This document shows positions 37,026-46,258 of a stretch of 64,000 nt of DNA, in pieces (position 1 is the first letter of the stretch; each line of letters starts with the position of its first letter). The position numbers and the translations under genes are program-made. The notes beneath the pieces were generated by a model, which was not told the DNA's origin, ran no database searches, and saw nothing but the letters and a program-made list of their open reading frames with translations. The DNA lies in assembly GCA_016124445.1 (NCBI GenBank), contig WGNR01000001.1:248001-312000 (forward strand), given 5' to 3'. Origin of the DNA: a bacterium (GTDB taxonomy: Bacteria > Planctomycetota > Planctomycetia > Pirellulales > Pirellulaceae).

Positions 37026-38678
37026 CTAGTTGCCGGTTGGCAACGAGATATGGAATCCCGATTTCTCCAGTTGCTCGCGAACGTATTGGAATTTTTCGTA
37101 GTTCGAGATCGTGATGGGTCCGGTGTAGGTCTCGCTCTGAAGTTTCCGCGGCGGGTACTTCACGTAAGTTTTCATCAACGTCTTAATCTCTTCGGAGATC
37201 GTGACCATGGTCCAGGTACGTTCGGTGTAGTTGTTCATGAAGATGTCGTAGCGTTCCTGCGGGTCTTGATAGAGATCGAAAACCTGAGGAACGGTGGCGA
37301 CATACTTCTCGCCCCCTTTCCAACCGAGGTTGGAATCGACAGCGAGTCCACCGGTCGGCTGACCATCGTCCCCACGCAGATTGAAGACTGCCTTGTAATT
37401 CTTAACGCGAGCTGCACCAGGCGAAAGTTCGTTCTCGGTGAAATAGAACCAGGCCGTACGCGGGCACTCTCCTTCGCCGGTGAAGACAGGCGTCATGTCG
37501 TAGCTGTCGAAGATGATCGGTTCGCCTGCGCGATCCTTTTCCGGCAGAGCGACCCCAGCAGCCGAAGCAAACGTTGCCATCAGGTCCAAGCCGCCGATGA
37601 TGTCGTGATTGCGAACGCCTGGCTTGATCTTGCCTGGCCAGATGGCGATGGCCGGAACACGGTTGCCACCTTCACGAACGGTACCCTTGGTTCCACGAAA
37701 CGGCGTGTAACCAGCATCTGGGTAAACGTCTTGCCAGGCACCGTTGTCGGTCGTGTAGAAGACCAACGTGTTGTCGGCCATGCCCAGTTCTTCGAGCTTC
37801 TTCATGATGTTGCCGATTCGAGTATCCAGTTCGACCACCGAGTCCGCGTACCTTGATTTCGACAGTGACTTGTGCTCGAATTCCGGTGCCGGCAAGTTTG
37901 GTTGATGCACCTTCATGAAGTTGATGTTGATGAAGAAGGGCTGATCAGGCTTCTTCGCGGCGTCTTCCAGGAAGCTGACACCGGATTGCTCGATGTACTT
38001 GTCGAGATACGGAATGCCCACGACACCCTTCTCCGGTGTATCGACGTACTGACCGTTGACTTTCCAATCTTGCTTGGCGGGCTCGCCAGCTTTGCCGGAA
38101 AGCGATCCCTTGGTCACCTTGTCAAACATTGCCCGCAGTTTCGGATCCATGTCGGGGAACCAGGTTGGATCACCATAGGTATAGGCGTTGCAGTGGTACA
38201 GCAAGCAATGCTCCATCACGTCGTAACCTTGAGCATTCGGCAGCGCGTAGTCCGATTCGCCCAGATGCCATTTGCCGGTGAAGTAGGTTTTGTAACCAGC
38301 TTTCTTCAGCACCGAACCCAACGTCCATTCCGCTTTGGGTAGTCCGCCTCCCTGGCCTTGGAAAGCGACCGTCGTCATTCCACTGCGGTTCGGAATACGA
38401 CCGGTTTGCATCGCGGCGCGACCAGGCGTGCAGCTCGGCTGGGCATAAAACGAGAAGAACGTCATCCCTTCGGCAGCCATCTTATCAATGTTGGGAGTCG
38501 GCATGCCGCGTCCCACGCCGCCGCCGTACGGGCCAAGATCGCCGTAGCCGGTATCGTCCGAAACAATCAGCAAGATATTCGGCTTTTTAGCCTGGGCCTG
38601 GCTTGGCATCAGCAACCCAGCCGTTAGTAACAGCATCGACAAGGTGAAGAACGATCGGGATACAAAGAAGCTTCTCAT
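37026..38678 (-). CDS. Secreted sulfatase (arylsulfatase family)
   Basis: 550 residues from ATG 38678 (the frame is open 15 codons upstream). Signal peptide MRSFFVSRSFFTLSMLLLTA, cleaved near AQA|KK. The sulfatase core has NILLIVSDDTGYGDLG with metal-binding Asp residues and the C-T-P-G-R motif at 83-87, where Cys83 would be converted to formylglycine. K and H residues of the active site lie in FTGKWHLG. The C-terminal part includes the VFYTTDNGAW segment with metal ligands D and N. Planctomycetes encode many such enzymes for sulfated polysaccharides; the substrate is unknown here. The maturase is not in the window. Confidence 0.95.
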   Translation of the reverse strand: MRSFFVSRSFFTLSMLLLTAGLLMPSQAQAKKPNILLIVSDDTGYGDLGPYGGGVGRGMPTPNIDKMAAEGMTFFSFYAQPSCTPGRAAMQTGRIPNRSGMTTVAFQGQGGGLPKAEWTLGSVLKKAGYKTYFTGKWHLGESDYALPNAQGYDVMEHCLLYHCNAYTYGDPTWFPDMDPKLRAMFDKVTKGSLSGKAGEPAKQDWKVNGQYVDTPEKGVVGIPYLDKYIEQSGVSFLEDAAKKPDQPFFININFMKVHQPNLPAPEFEHKSLSKSRYADSVVELDTRIGNIMKKLEELGMADNTLVFYTTDNGAWQDVYPDAGYTPFRGTKGTVREGGNRVPAIAIWPGKIKPGVRNHDIIGGLDLMATFASAAGVALPEKDRAGEPIIFDSYDMTPVFTGEGECPRTAWFYFTENELSPGAARVKNYKAVFNLRGDDGQPTGGLAVDSNLGWKGGEKYVATVPQVFDLYQDPQERYDIFMNNYTERTWTMVTISEEIKTLMKTYVKYPPRKLQSETYTGPITISNYEKFQYVREQLEKSGFHISLPTGN

Positions 38679-39020
38679 CAGTAACCTCACAACATTGGAG
38701 CAATTGGGGGTAGATAGACACATTCGGTCTGGCGTTGGGTGAAATGCCAGGTCCAGCAGTTAGATTTGAGAAAAACCGACTCCTCTCGCGCGCCCCCGTT
38801 TTTCCCTCAATCGCTGAGCAGCGCAGCTTGTTCCGTAAACATGGCCCGCATTCGCCAATCTAGCATTTAAATACCTTCAAACAATGCGAATTTACGGTAA
38901 AGATTCCGCTCAAAGCATGGCGGATTTCCTGATTCGCGCAGGGTGCATTTCACCAATGGACGAATTATATTATTACGGCAAAACCTCCCCTTTTCCTCTT
39001 GCACCTTGAAGGTCACTCGC
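38679..39020. other. Intergenic region between divergent sulfatase and SGNH-DUF1080 genes
   Basis: About 340 bases, AT-richer than its surroundings near 38860-39000. It should hold the promoters of both exported hydrolases. I see no convincing operator, hairpin or RNA gene. Confidence 0.5.
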
Positions 39021-40349
39021 ATGTCCCACCGCGCCGCTTTTTTGCTCCTTCTTTCCTTGATGCTGATCGCATCGAACTGCCTGACAGTTGTCGCTGATGA
39101 GTCAACTTCCAGCTATGCAATCCCATCGACTGACGATGGTCTGCCAGGCGCAGGTCCGATCCGCCGTTACGACTGGTTCAAGAACCTGTGGCAGAAGCGG
39201 CGCAGCCAATGGTCGAAGCAGGTCGAGAAGGATCAAGGTGCGGTCGTCTTCCTGGGCGATTCGATCACGCAAGGTTGGGGCGACAATCTGGGCGGCAGCT
39301 TTGGGGGCATGAAAGTTGCCAATCGAGGCATCAGCGGCGATACGACCCGCGGCATGCTGATTCGTTTGGAAGAAGATGTCCTTTCGTTACATCCCAAAGC
39401 GGTTGTCATGCTGATGGGGACCAACGATCTGGAAGAAGGTGCCGAGCCGGAAACGATCGCCGCCAACGCCAAGTTGATCATCGATGCCCTGAAGAAACAC
39501 AACCCGGAAATGCCGATCATTCTTTGCAAGGTGTTCCCCAGCCACGAGTCGAAGAAGCGACCGACCGACAAGATCCAACAAATCAACCAGCTCTATGAAC
39601 AAGCGGTCCATGGAGACCCTCAGGTCACCGTGGTAGAAACTTTCCTTCCGTTTGCCGACGACAAAGGCAACGCCCTGCCTGCAGAGTTCCCGGACCTGCT
39701 GCACCCGAACAAGGCAGGCTACGCCAAATGGGCCGCGGCACTTCGACCTGTGTTCGCAACGCTTGGTTACCTGGAAACCGAGCCCGATAACTTTGAAGTC
39801 GAGCCTGGCTTCACCAGCTCGTTCAATGGCAAGGACCTGACCGGTTGGCAATTCAAAGCCAATCCAGAACGCAAAGGCAAGAAGACCAAGATCGCCTGGC
39901 CGGTCTTCGAAGAAGACATCGTCTTTGATGGCAAGACAGAAAGCATCGACGGACGATACAAGGCGATCAACGGTCGCCTGGCAGTGACCACACCTGCGGA
40001 AGGTCGCCGGATTCAGCAGCTTTGGACGACCAAAGAGTTTCCGAAGGACTTTGTGCTGAAACTCGAATTCCGGGCTACCCCCAACGCCGACAGCGGTGTT
40101 TTCATTCGTGCTCCGCAGCTTCAATGCCGCGACTATCCGCTGGCCGGGCCTTACAAGGAACTGAAGAACTACAAGCCGCAGGATTGGAACGAAATGGTCG
40201 TCACCGTCAAAGGGAACGTTGCCCACTGCACCTGCAACGGCGAAGTGCTCGAAGAAGCATTTAAGGTGCCGGCCACTGGACCGATTGGCTTGGAAGGAGA
40301 CAGGGGCCAGATGGAATATCGCCGGATCCGAATCAAAGAGCTCGACTAA
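39021..40349 (+). CDS. Secreted SGNH hydrolase fused to a DUF1080 (3-keto-disaccharide hydrolase-like) domain
   Basis: 442 residues from ATG 39021 with GAAGG upstream. Signal peptide MSHRAAFLLLLSLMLIASN, cleaved near VVA|DE. The SGNH domain (about 70-255) has GDSITQ with S81, the block III motif GTND (133-136), and D225/H228 in DLLHP, so the Ser-His-Asp set is complete. Residues about 270-440 form a DUF1080 jelly-roll (SSFNGKDLTGWQFK, GVFIRAP, DWNEMVVTVKG), a carbohydrate-active family common in planctomycetes. The fusion suggests de-esterification and sugar binding or cleavage in one exported protein. A strong terminator follows. Confidence 0.92.
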   Translation: MSHRAAFLLLLSLMLIASNCLTVVADESTSSYAIPSTDDGLPGAGPIRRYDWFKNLWQKRRSQWSKQVEKDQGAVVFLGDSITQGWGDNLGGSFGGMKVANRGISGDTTRGMLIRLEEDVLSLHPKAVVMLMGTNDLEEGAEPETIAANAKLIIDALKKHNPEMPIILCKVFPSHESKKRPTDKIQQINQLYEQAVHGDPQVTVVETFLPFADDKGNALPAEFPDLLHPNKAGYAKWAAALRPVFATLGYLETEPDNFEVEPGFTSSFNGKDLTGWQFKANPERKGKKTKIAWPVFEEDIVFDGKTESIDGRYKAINGRLAVTTPAEGRRIQQLWTTKEFPKDFVLKLEFRATPNADSGVFIRAPQLQCRDYPLAGPYKELKNYKPQDWNEMVVTVKGNVAHCTCNGEVLEEAFKVPATGPIGLEGDRGQMEYRRIRIKELD

Positions 40350-40371
40350 CGATCGGCCTTCATTCGCGCAT

Positions 40372-40415
40372 AAAAAAACGACCGCCGCGATCTTTCGCGG
40401 CGGTCGTTTTGTTTT
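40372..40415. terminator. Bidirectional intrinsic terminator
   Basis: Stem ACGACCGCCGCGA/TCGCGGCGGTCGT with flanking A and T runs. It lies between the convergent SGNH-DUF1080 and small lipoprotein genes. Confidence 0.93.
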
Positions 40416-40456
40416 CGACTTGCTTGATGGGTTAGACGACCCAATATGGTGATCGA

Positions 40457-40579
40457 CTAGTGAGTCGTGTTGGTTGGAGTATCACCACCGCCTGGGGTCG
40501 CCGGAGCCGCCTTCGGTGCACAACCAACAAGGATGGTGGTCAGGGCCAGGAGAACTAAAAGGGAACCGAGCTTCTTCAT
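40457..40579 (-). CDS. Small lipoprotein, 40 residues
   Basis: A short gene read from ATG 40579 to TAG 40457. MKKLGSLLVLLALTTILVGC is a textbook lipoprotein signal with lipobox LVGC (Cys20). The mature peptide is only about 20 residues of Ala, Pro, Gly and Thr ending TNTTH. Upstream on the coding strand is AGAGGTAGAC, a plausible Shine-Dalgarno. Such tiny lipoproteins are often seen in planctomycetes and may act as envelope spacers; the role is unknown. It converges with the SGNH gene and is divergent from the Ser/Thr kinase gene. Confidence 0.75.
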   Translation of the reverse strand: MKKLGSLLVLLALTTILVGCAPKAAPATPGGGDTPTNTTH

Positions 40580-40819
40580 CTTGAGTGTCTACCTCTGTGA
40601 AATGTCCAAAATTGTCGAAATCTTTACCTATGTTACTTAAATCGAGGCCGGATTCCAAAGGGGGTGTAGAAACTTGCCTAGCATACCCAATCGGTAAAAC
40701 CACTCTCGCCACGATAACGCGATAACTCATCCCGCTATCAGAGTTTTCGTCAACGAAGACCGAATATTGATCGTATTCAGGACTCTTTTCTCGCCACGGA
40801 TCAGGCAGGAAGTCAAGCT

Positions 40820-41728
40820 TTGACCAGCATCGGCAGTTCAGCAACGTTTTCCAACCGGCGCCGGCGTTCGCCGCGATGCCTGTATGGCGCGTGGGAAATC
40901 GGTCCTCAGTTGGGCGAAGGAACCTATTATCGCGTGTTCCGCGCTCGACCGAGCGAAGGCTCGTTCAACGGGTGGGACTTCGCCCTGAAGACGATCCGCC
41001 CCGAGTTCAAAGGAGAGAGCCTTCTCAAAGATCGTCTCGCACTCGAGGCCGAAGCAGGCAGCGAAATCACGTGCGCTCATATCGTTCCGGTCATCGACTC
41101 TCGTCAAGGATCGTTTGTCGTGATGCCGCGGGTCTGGGGGAAAACGCTCGCACAACTTCTGGCGACCGGCGAGAAGTTTCCGCTGGGTAGTGCCGTCTGG
41201 ACCGTTCGGCAATTAGCCCAAGGACTGCAAAGCGTTCACGATGCAGGCTGGATCCACGGCGATGTGAAGCCAGATAATGTGGTGCTTTCCAGCACCGGTC
41301 ATGCCACGCTGATTGATCTTGGATTTGCCCAGCGCGTCGATCTAAGTCTCCCTTGCACCAGTCGGAAATGCGACCGCCAGGGAACGCTTCGCTACCTTCC
41401 GCCTGAGATGCTGTCGACGAGCGTTCCCATTCTTCCCCAGGCCGATACTTACAGCCTGGGCGTGATTCTGTTTGAGTTGATCACCGGTCGCCAGCTATAT
41501 GATCAAACTTCGACCGAAGAGATCGTGCAGGCGCAACTATCTCGACAAGCGCCTAGCGTACGAGCCCTCGGATCGAGAGTTCCCGAATCGCTCGATCGGC
41601 TTGTCCGACGGATGTTGGCGAAAGACCCGCTTCGTCGGCCTTCACCCGATGTCGACCTGGTGAATGCGTTGGCCGCCATCGAAGTCGACTTGCTTTCGCC
41701 AGCCCCGAAGATGCGATTCGTGGCTTAA
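40820..41728 (+). CDS. Serine/threonine protein kinase
   Basis: 302 residues with only a Hanks-type kinase domain, no membrane segment. Glycine loop LGEGTYYRVF (31-40), ATP-binding Lys57 in FALKTI, catalytic loop HGDVKPDN (146-153), and the metal-binding DLG at 166-168 in place of DFG. The APE region reads LPPEML. Start TTG 40820 with AGGAAG at a good distance; no in-frame ATG precedes the glycine loop. Likely cytosolic. Its substrates are unknown; the FHA protein encoded at 11969 shows that phosphothreonine signalling is in use in this genome. Confidence 0.92.
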   Translation: MTSIGSSATFSNRRRRSPRCLYGAWEIGPQLGEGTYYRVFRARPSEGSFNGWDFALKTIRPEFKGESLLKDRLALEAEAGSEITCAHIVPVIDSRQGSFVVMPRVWGKTLAQLLATGEKFPLGSAVWTVRQLAQGLQSVHDAGWIHGDVKPDNVVLSSTGHATLIDLGFAQRVDLSLPCTSRKCDRQGTLRYLPPEMLSTSVPILPQADTYSLGVILFELITGRQLYDQTSTEEIVQAQLSRQAPSVRALGSRVPESLDRLVRRMLAKDPLRRPSPDVDLVNALAAIEVDLLSPAPKMRFVA

Positions 41729-41776
41729 GAGCGTTGGTTGCTCCTCATCCGCAGGCAACCCAATATGCGGTGGCGA

Positions 41777-42079
41777 CTAGCTGAAGTCACCTATGTCAAA
41801 CCCGCCGCCATCAAAGCCTCCTCCGTCGAAGCCACCACCATCACCGAACCCCCAATCGCCATGGCCAAGGTGATCTGCGGCACCATAATCATGGTGACCA
41901 ACCGCCTGGTGATGATCCGAGGATGTGGAATAATCGGCGAGATCGAACCAGCTTGATTCGTGACGCCTTGGCTTTCCCCCGTGATGAATTCGACGCCGAT
42001 TGCTCTGCATCGCGGACGCAATCGCATTGGCAATCGCCAACAAAACAATCAGACCGACAAGAACCCCAAAAACAACCAT
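41777..42079 (-). CDS. Small membrane protein with Gly/His/Asp-rich tail
   Basis: 100 residues from ATG 42079 with AAGGAG at a good distance. One N-terminal helix (MVVFGVLVGLIVLLAIANAI) is followed by a short basic segment and a His/Asp-rich stretch (SDHHQAVGHHDYGAADH). The end is a tandem pentapeptide: GGGFD repeated three times. Metal binding by the His/Asp segment is possible. I know no family name. It lies convergent to the kinase gene and downstream of the DKNYY-repeat gene. Confidence 0.75.
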   Translation of the reverse strand: MVVFGVLVGLIVLLAIANAIASAMQSNRRRIHHGGKPRRHESSWFDLADYSTSSDHHQAVGHHDYGAADHLGHGDWGFGDGGGFDGGGFDGGGFDIGDFS

Positions 42080-42225
42080 CGGCAGGGTCTCCTTTCAAGG
42101 AGGTTAAGGGTATCCGCCTATCGCTGGTCTGTTATTCGTCTGCGTAAGAAAAAAATTGGGCCCCGAAAGAAAAAGCCAAGCATTGGAAATGGCATCGAAG
42201 TTGACTTGCAAGAAAACTTCAGCCC

Positions 42226-43104
42226 CTATCGAGCCTTTCTTCTCTTTTTGATACGGCGTCCCCAACTATCGAAGGCCCCCTTCTTATCGATAGCGGTACC
42301 TTCATCGTCGAACCGAAATGTTGCGACATCGGGGTTATCGAGCCGGTTGGCAATATGAAAGACATGCTCTCCGTCAGTCGAGTAATTATCTTTCAGCAAT
42401 TGCCATTGGTCGGGGTTGGCTCCGTGAAGCGGAAAGTGCATCACGTATACATTTTTCGCATCACGCGAGTAGGCACCTTTAAGTTGCCGCCAACTGGATA
42501 CATCGACGCGGGGCAGCCTGACTCCCGCGAAGTAGACGTTCCTGGCATCTTTGGAAAAATCACGCCGTAAGCATTGCCATGTTTTGAGATCCGCACCACT
42601 TAAGGACTCGCCGGCGTAATAGACATGTTGATCGTCACGAATGTAGGGGGACGGCAGTGGTTTGCCCCGATGCTCGGTCAAAAGCTTCTTCGGACGTCCG
42701 CATTGGCGAATCACCTGGCCTAAGTAATATCCAGACCTGGTGTCACGCGCATAACCGTCGGTCAGCAACTCAAATCGTGCCCCATTGCTTCCCTTCAAGG
42801 CACACAACTTCCCATCGGACTCATAGAATGCGCGTTTCCGATCGCGAAAATAGCCATGCCCCAAAGACTCGCATGAAGTCGCGTCAATCCCGTGCAGTTT
42901 GCTGTTACCACAAAAGACGTTATCAGAGTCACGTGCAACCAACGAATCTTCGTCGAGCACTTCGAACGATTCGACATCCGCTCCGGCGAGCCGCCTCAGT
43001 CGAAAGTAGACTCCATCGTCACGAACCTCCCAATTCACAACGGTCGTGTTTACTTTGTCGTAGCAACGCTTCCCCGGAAGCTTCGCCAATCGCAACCAAG
43101 CCAT
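42226..43104 (-). CDS. DKNYY-repeat family protein
   Basis: 292 residues from ATG 43104, chosen because GGAG lies six bases upstream. The sequence has at least five degenerate repeats of the D-x-x-x-V/A-Y-Y type (YFRDRKRAFYES, YARDTRSGYYLG, FSKDARNVYFAG, YSRDAKNVYVMH, YSTDGEHVFHIA), each about 35-45 residues. That matches the DKNYY family, whose function is unknown. No signal peptide is seen. The end is Lys/Arg-rich (RRIKKRRKAR). The block 41777-43104 contains only genes without metabolic role and may be accessory. Confidence 0.85.
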   Translation of the reverse strand: MAWLRLAKLPGKRCYDKVNTTVVNWEVRDDGVYFRLRRLAGADVESFEVLDEDSLVARDSDNVFCGNSKLHGIDATSCESLGHGYFRDRKRAFYESDGKLCALKGSNGARFELLTDGYARDTRSGYYLGQVIRQCGRPKKLLTEHRGKPLPSPYIRDDQHVYYAGESLSGADLKTWQCLRRDFSKDARNVYFAGVRLPRVDVSSWRQLKGAYSRDAKNVYVMHFPLHGANPDQWQLLKDNYSTDGEHVFHIANRLDNPDVATFRFDDEGTAIDKKGAFDSWGRRIKKRRKAR

Positions 43105-43220
43105 GATGCACTCCAACTGAGACGCAGGCGCGCGGCATGACCGAACTCTCCGCGCAAAGACTAGAAACAAGACTTTAATGTTCTCGTATGGGCGATTCAA
43201 TTCCCCAGAACTATTATCGC

Positions 43221-43260
43221 AAAAAAAGACACGATAGCATTTGACATCTATCGTGTCTTA
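43221..43260 (-). terminator. Intrinsic terminator of clpB
   Basis: A twelve-base perfect stem AAGACACGATAG/CTATCGTGTCTT with a ten-base loop. On the minus strand it is followed by seven T. It lies about 75 bases after the clpB stop. Confidence 0.93.
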
Positions 43261-43333
43261 AATGCTGGCGATTTCGCCCGATTCACCTCGCGGAACATGG
43301 GCATTTTTTAGTTACCCAAGTTCAAAATCAATC

Positions 43334-46012
43334 TCAGGATACTGTGGCCGATTCAACCTTGCTTGCTCCAGCAACGGACCTAGTGAACGTATAACCGCTG
43401 CCGTCGAAACCGACGGTGACTCGGTCGCCATCCTTGAAGTCTCCCCTCAATAGCAACGTCGCCAACTCGTTCTGCAGGCGGTTTTGAATCACCCTCTTCA
43501 GTGGGCGAGCTCCGTAAAGCGGATCGAAACCTTCGTCCGCCAAAGCGTCCTTCGCGGAATCGCTGACCACCAATTCGATCCCCTGCTCTTCCAGTTGCTT
43601 GGCCAGGCCTTGCGTCTGGAAGTCGACAATCGTGCGGATCTGTTCTTTCACCAGAGGCTTGAAGACGATGATGTCATCAATGCGGTTTAAGAACTCTGGC
43701 AGGAATTTGGTTCGCAAATTGGCCTGGGCCGCTTCGCGAACCTCCTCGTCTGAACCACCTTCCTGGGCAATTTGCTGAATCGCCTGGCTGCCGATGTTGC
43801 TGGTCATCACCACGATCGTATTGGTGAAATCAACCGTGTGACCATGGTTATCGGTCAAACGGCCATCATCCAACACTTGCAACAAGATGTTGAACACATC
43901 GTGATGTGCCTTCTCGATTTCGTCGAGCAGGATCACGCTGTAAGGACGTCGCCGAACCGCTTCGGTCAGCTTGCCACCTTCTTCGTAGCCAACATATCCG
44001 GGAGGCGCCCCGATCAATCGGCTCACGGCATGACGCTCCATGTATTCGCTCATGTCGATACGAACCATGGCATGCTCATCATCGAACAACGCTTCCGCCA
44101 GAGCCTTACACAGTTCGGTCTTACCGACACCAGTTGGCCCCAGAAAAATGAACGAGCCAACCGGACGATTGGTTGCCTGCAAACCGCTACGACTGCGACG
44201 CACCGCGTTGGCAACGGCCACAACCGCTTCGTCCTGACCGACGACCCGTTGATGCAGTCGTTCTTCCAGCACCAATAGCTTGGCCCGCTCGGTCTCGAGC
44301 ATCTTGGCAATCGGCACACCGGTCCATTGGCTGACCACTTCGGCGATCTCGTCCTCGGTGACTTGTTCACGAAGCAAGCGGCGTTCGTTCTTGCCATCTT
44401 CCTTTTCAGCAGCCTGTTCGCTTTCCGCTTCCATCCGGCTGACCAGCGCGTCGTGCTTCTTCTGCAGTTCAAACAGCCGCTGATAGTCGCTTTCAGACAC
44501 TGGCTGGCCGAGAGACTGAGTCTCTTGAATCGAAGCATGTAGCCGTGAGTACTCCAGATCGGTCGAGGCCAGTTCTTCCCGAATCTGGGCAACGTCTCCC
44601 ATGCCCATCTTCTCGGCTTCCCACTGCTCGCGCAGGCTGGCCAGCTGACGCTTGACCTCGTCCATTTCGTCCTGAATTTCCTCCCGCCGCTGAATTGCCG
44701 TCTCTTCGGTTTCTTCGGCCAGTTGCCGATCGGCCAATTGAAGCTGTGTCAAACGCCGTTGCACCTGGTCGATCTCAGCTGGAACGCTTTCCAATTCAAT
44801 CGCCAGACGGCTGGAAGCTTCATCAACCAGGTCGATCGCCTTATCAGGCAGGAATCGATCGGTGATGTAACGATCAGATAGCTTGGCAGCCGCGACCAGG
44901 GCCGAGTCCTTGATCTTGATACCGTGGTGCGCTTCGTAGCGGGGCTTGAGACCTCGTAGAATCGCGATCGTATCGTCGATCGAAGGTTCGCCAACATAAA
45001 CCGGTTGGAAACGCCGCTCGAGAGCCGCGTCTTTTTCGATGTATTGGCGATACTCATCGAGTGTCGTGGCACCGATACAGCGTAGCTCACCACGGGCCAG
45101 TGCTGGCTTCAGTAGGTTCGCCGCATCAGCACCACCTTCTGCCTTGCCGGCACCGACGACGGTATGCAGTTCGTCGATGAACAGCACCACGCTCCCTTGC
45201 GAGTCCTGCACCTCCTTGAGCACCGCTTTCAGACGTTCCTCGAACTCGCCGCGAAACTTGGCCCCGGCGACGAGCGCGCCCATGTCGAGCGCAATCACGC
45301 GTTTGTTCTTGAGACTTTGCGGAACGTCCCCTTGCACGATCCGCAGGGCCAGACCTTCCGCGATGGCCGTTTTACCGACGCCTGGCTCACCAATCAGCAC
45401 CGGATTGTTTTTGGTTCGGCGCGATAGAACCTGAATCGTGCGGCGGATTTCGTCATCGCGTCCGATCACGGGATCGAGCTTGCCGCTTTCCGCTCGTTCG
45501 ACCAGGTCGATGCCATATTTCTGCAACGCCTGAAACGTGTCTTCCGGGCTCTGTGAAGTTACCCTCGAACTTCCGCGCACTTCCCGGAGTGCCGCCAGAA
45601 TATCTTTTTCGGTTACCGCGTTGACCTGAAGTATATCCTTGGCCTTCGAGGCAACCTGGGTGAGGGCAAACAGCAGATGCTCGGTCGAAACGAATTCGTC
45701 CTTCATCGTGTCGGCCTGCTTTTGAGCGGCCTGAAAGACGTTGGTCAATTCGCTTGAGAGACGCAATTGGCCATCGCCGCCAGTGACGGTCGAAAGCCGT
45801 TCTATTTCGGACTTCACCATCGACTGCAACTGCACGCGATTCGCACCGATTTTGTCGAGCAGCGGCCGTACAACTCCCCCTTCCTCGCTTAACAGCGCCG
45901 CCAATAGATGCAGCGGCGTCAACGACGTATTGCGAGCGTCGGTCGCCATCTGCTGCGCCGATTGAACGGCCTCTTGAGCTTTGATCGTGTACTTATCGAA
46001 CCGTGGCGTCAT
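43334..46012 (-). CDS. clpB: ATP-dependent disaggregase ClpB
   Basis: Hsp100 disaggregase that rescues aggregated proteins with DnaK. 892 residues in the usual order: Clp N-domain ([17 protein letters not shown]), first AAA+ module with GEPGVGKT and the [10 protein letters not shown] segment, coiled-coil middle domain (about 400-530, with a [14 protein letters not shown] charged pattern), and second AAA+ module with GPTGVGKT and the C-terminal small domain. Slightly longer than E. coli ClpB (857). It lies downstream of dnaK on the same strand but is cut off from it by a terminator, so it has its own promoter in the 246-base gap. Confidence 0.97.
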   Translation of the reverse strand: MTPRFDKYTIKAQEAVQSAQQMATDARNTSLTPLHLLAALLSEEGGVVRPLLDKIGANRVQLQSMVKSEIERLSTVTGGDGQLRLSSELTNVFQAAQKQADTMKDEFVSTEHLLFALTQVASKAKDILQVNAVTEKDILAALREVRGSSRVTSQSPEDTFQALQKYGIDLVERAESGKLDPVIGRDDEIRRTIQVLSRRTKNNPVLIGEPGVGKTAIAEGLALRIVQGDVPQSLKNKRVIALDMGALVAGAKFRGEFEERLKAVLKEVQDSQGSVVLFIDELHTVVGAGKAEGGADAANLLKPALARGELRCIGATTLDEYRQYIEKDAALERRFQPVYVGEPSIDDTIAILRGLKPRYEAHHGIKIKDSALVAAAKLSDRYITDRFLPDKAIDLVDEASSRLAIELESVPAEIDQVQRRLTQLQLADRQLAEETEETAIQRREEIQDEMDEVKRQLASLREQWEAEKMGMGDVAQIREELASTDLEYSRLHASIQETQSLGQPVSESDYQRLFELQKKHDALVSRMEAESEQAAEKEDGKNERRLLREQVTEDEIAEVVSQWTGVPIAKMLETERAKLLVLEERLHQRVVGQDEAVVAVANAVRRSRSGLQATNRPVGSFIFLGPTGVGKTELCKALAEALFDDEHAMVRIDMSEYMERHAVSRLIGAPPGYVGYEEGGKLTEAVRRRPYSVILLDEIEKAHHDVFNILLQVLDDGRLTDNHGHTVDFTNTIVVMTSNIGSQAIQQIAQEGGSDEEVREAAQANLRTKFLPEFLNRIDDIIVFKPLVKEQIRTIVDFQTQGLAKQLEEQGIELVVSDSAKDALADEGFDPLYGARPLKRVIQNRLQNELATLLLRGDFKDGDRVTVGFDGSGYTFTRSVAGASKVESATVS

Positions 46013-46160
46013 GATGGTGTTCCTTAATTATTTGGATCGGGCGTGGGCTGAGGATTCACTCCCTGGTAGCTTTTATTGATTGGTTGTTGTTGAGGCGGCC
46101 CTCAGGGCCTGTGAAATCGGAAATCTCGTTTCCGGGTTTATTGGGTTATCGTTATTCCAT

Positions 46161-46193
46161 AAAAAGGGCCGGGTACCTGGCGGCACCGGCCCT
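46161..46193 (-). terminator. Intrinsic terminator of dnaK
   Basis: Stem AGGGCCGG/CCGGCCCT, loop of about 13 bases; on the minus strand TTTT follows. It lies between dnaK and clpB. Confidence 0.85.
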
Positions 46194-46258
46194 GTTGGTT
46201 AGCAAACGTCAGTTCGCGATGGCCGGGTCAGTTACCGGACATCGTATAATGAAGAAGC

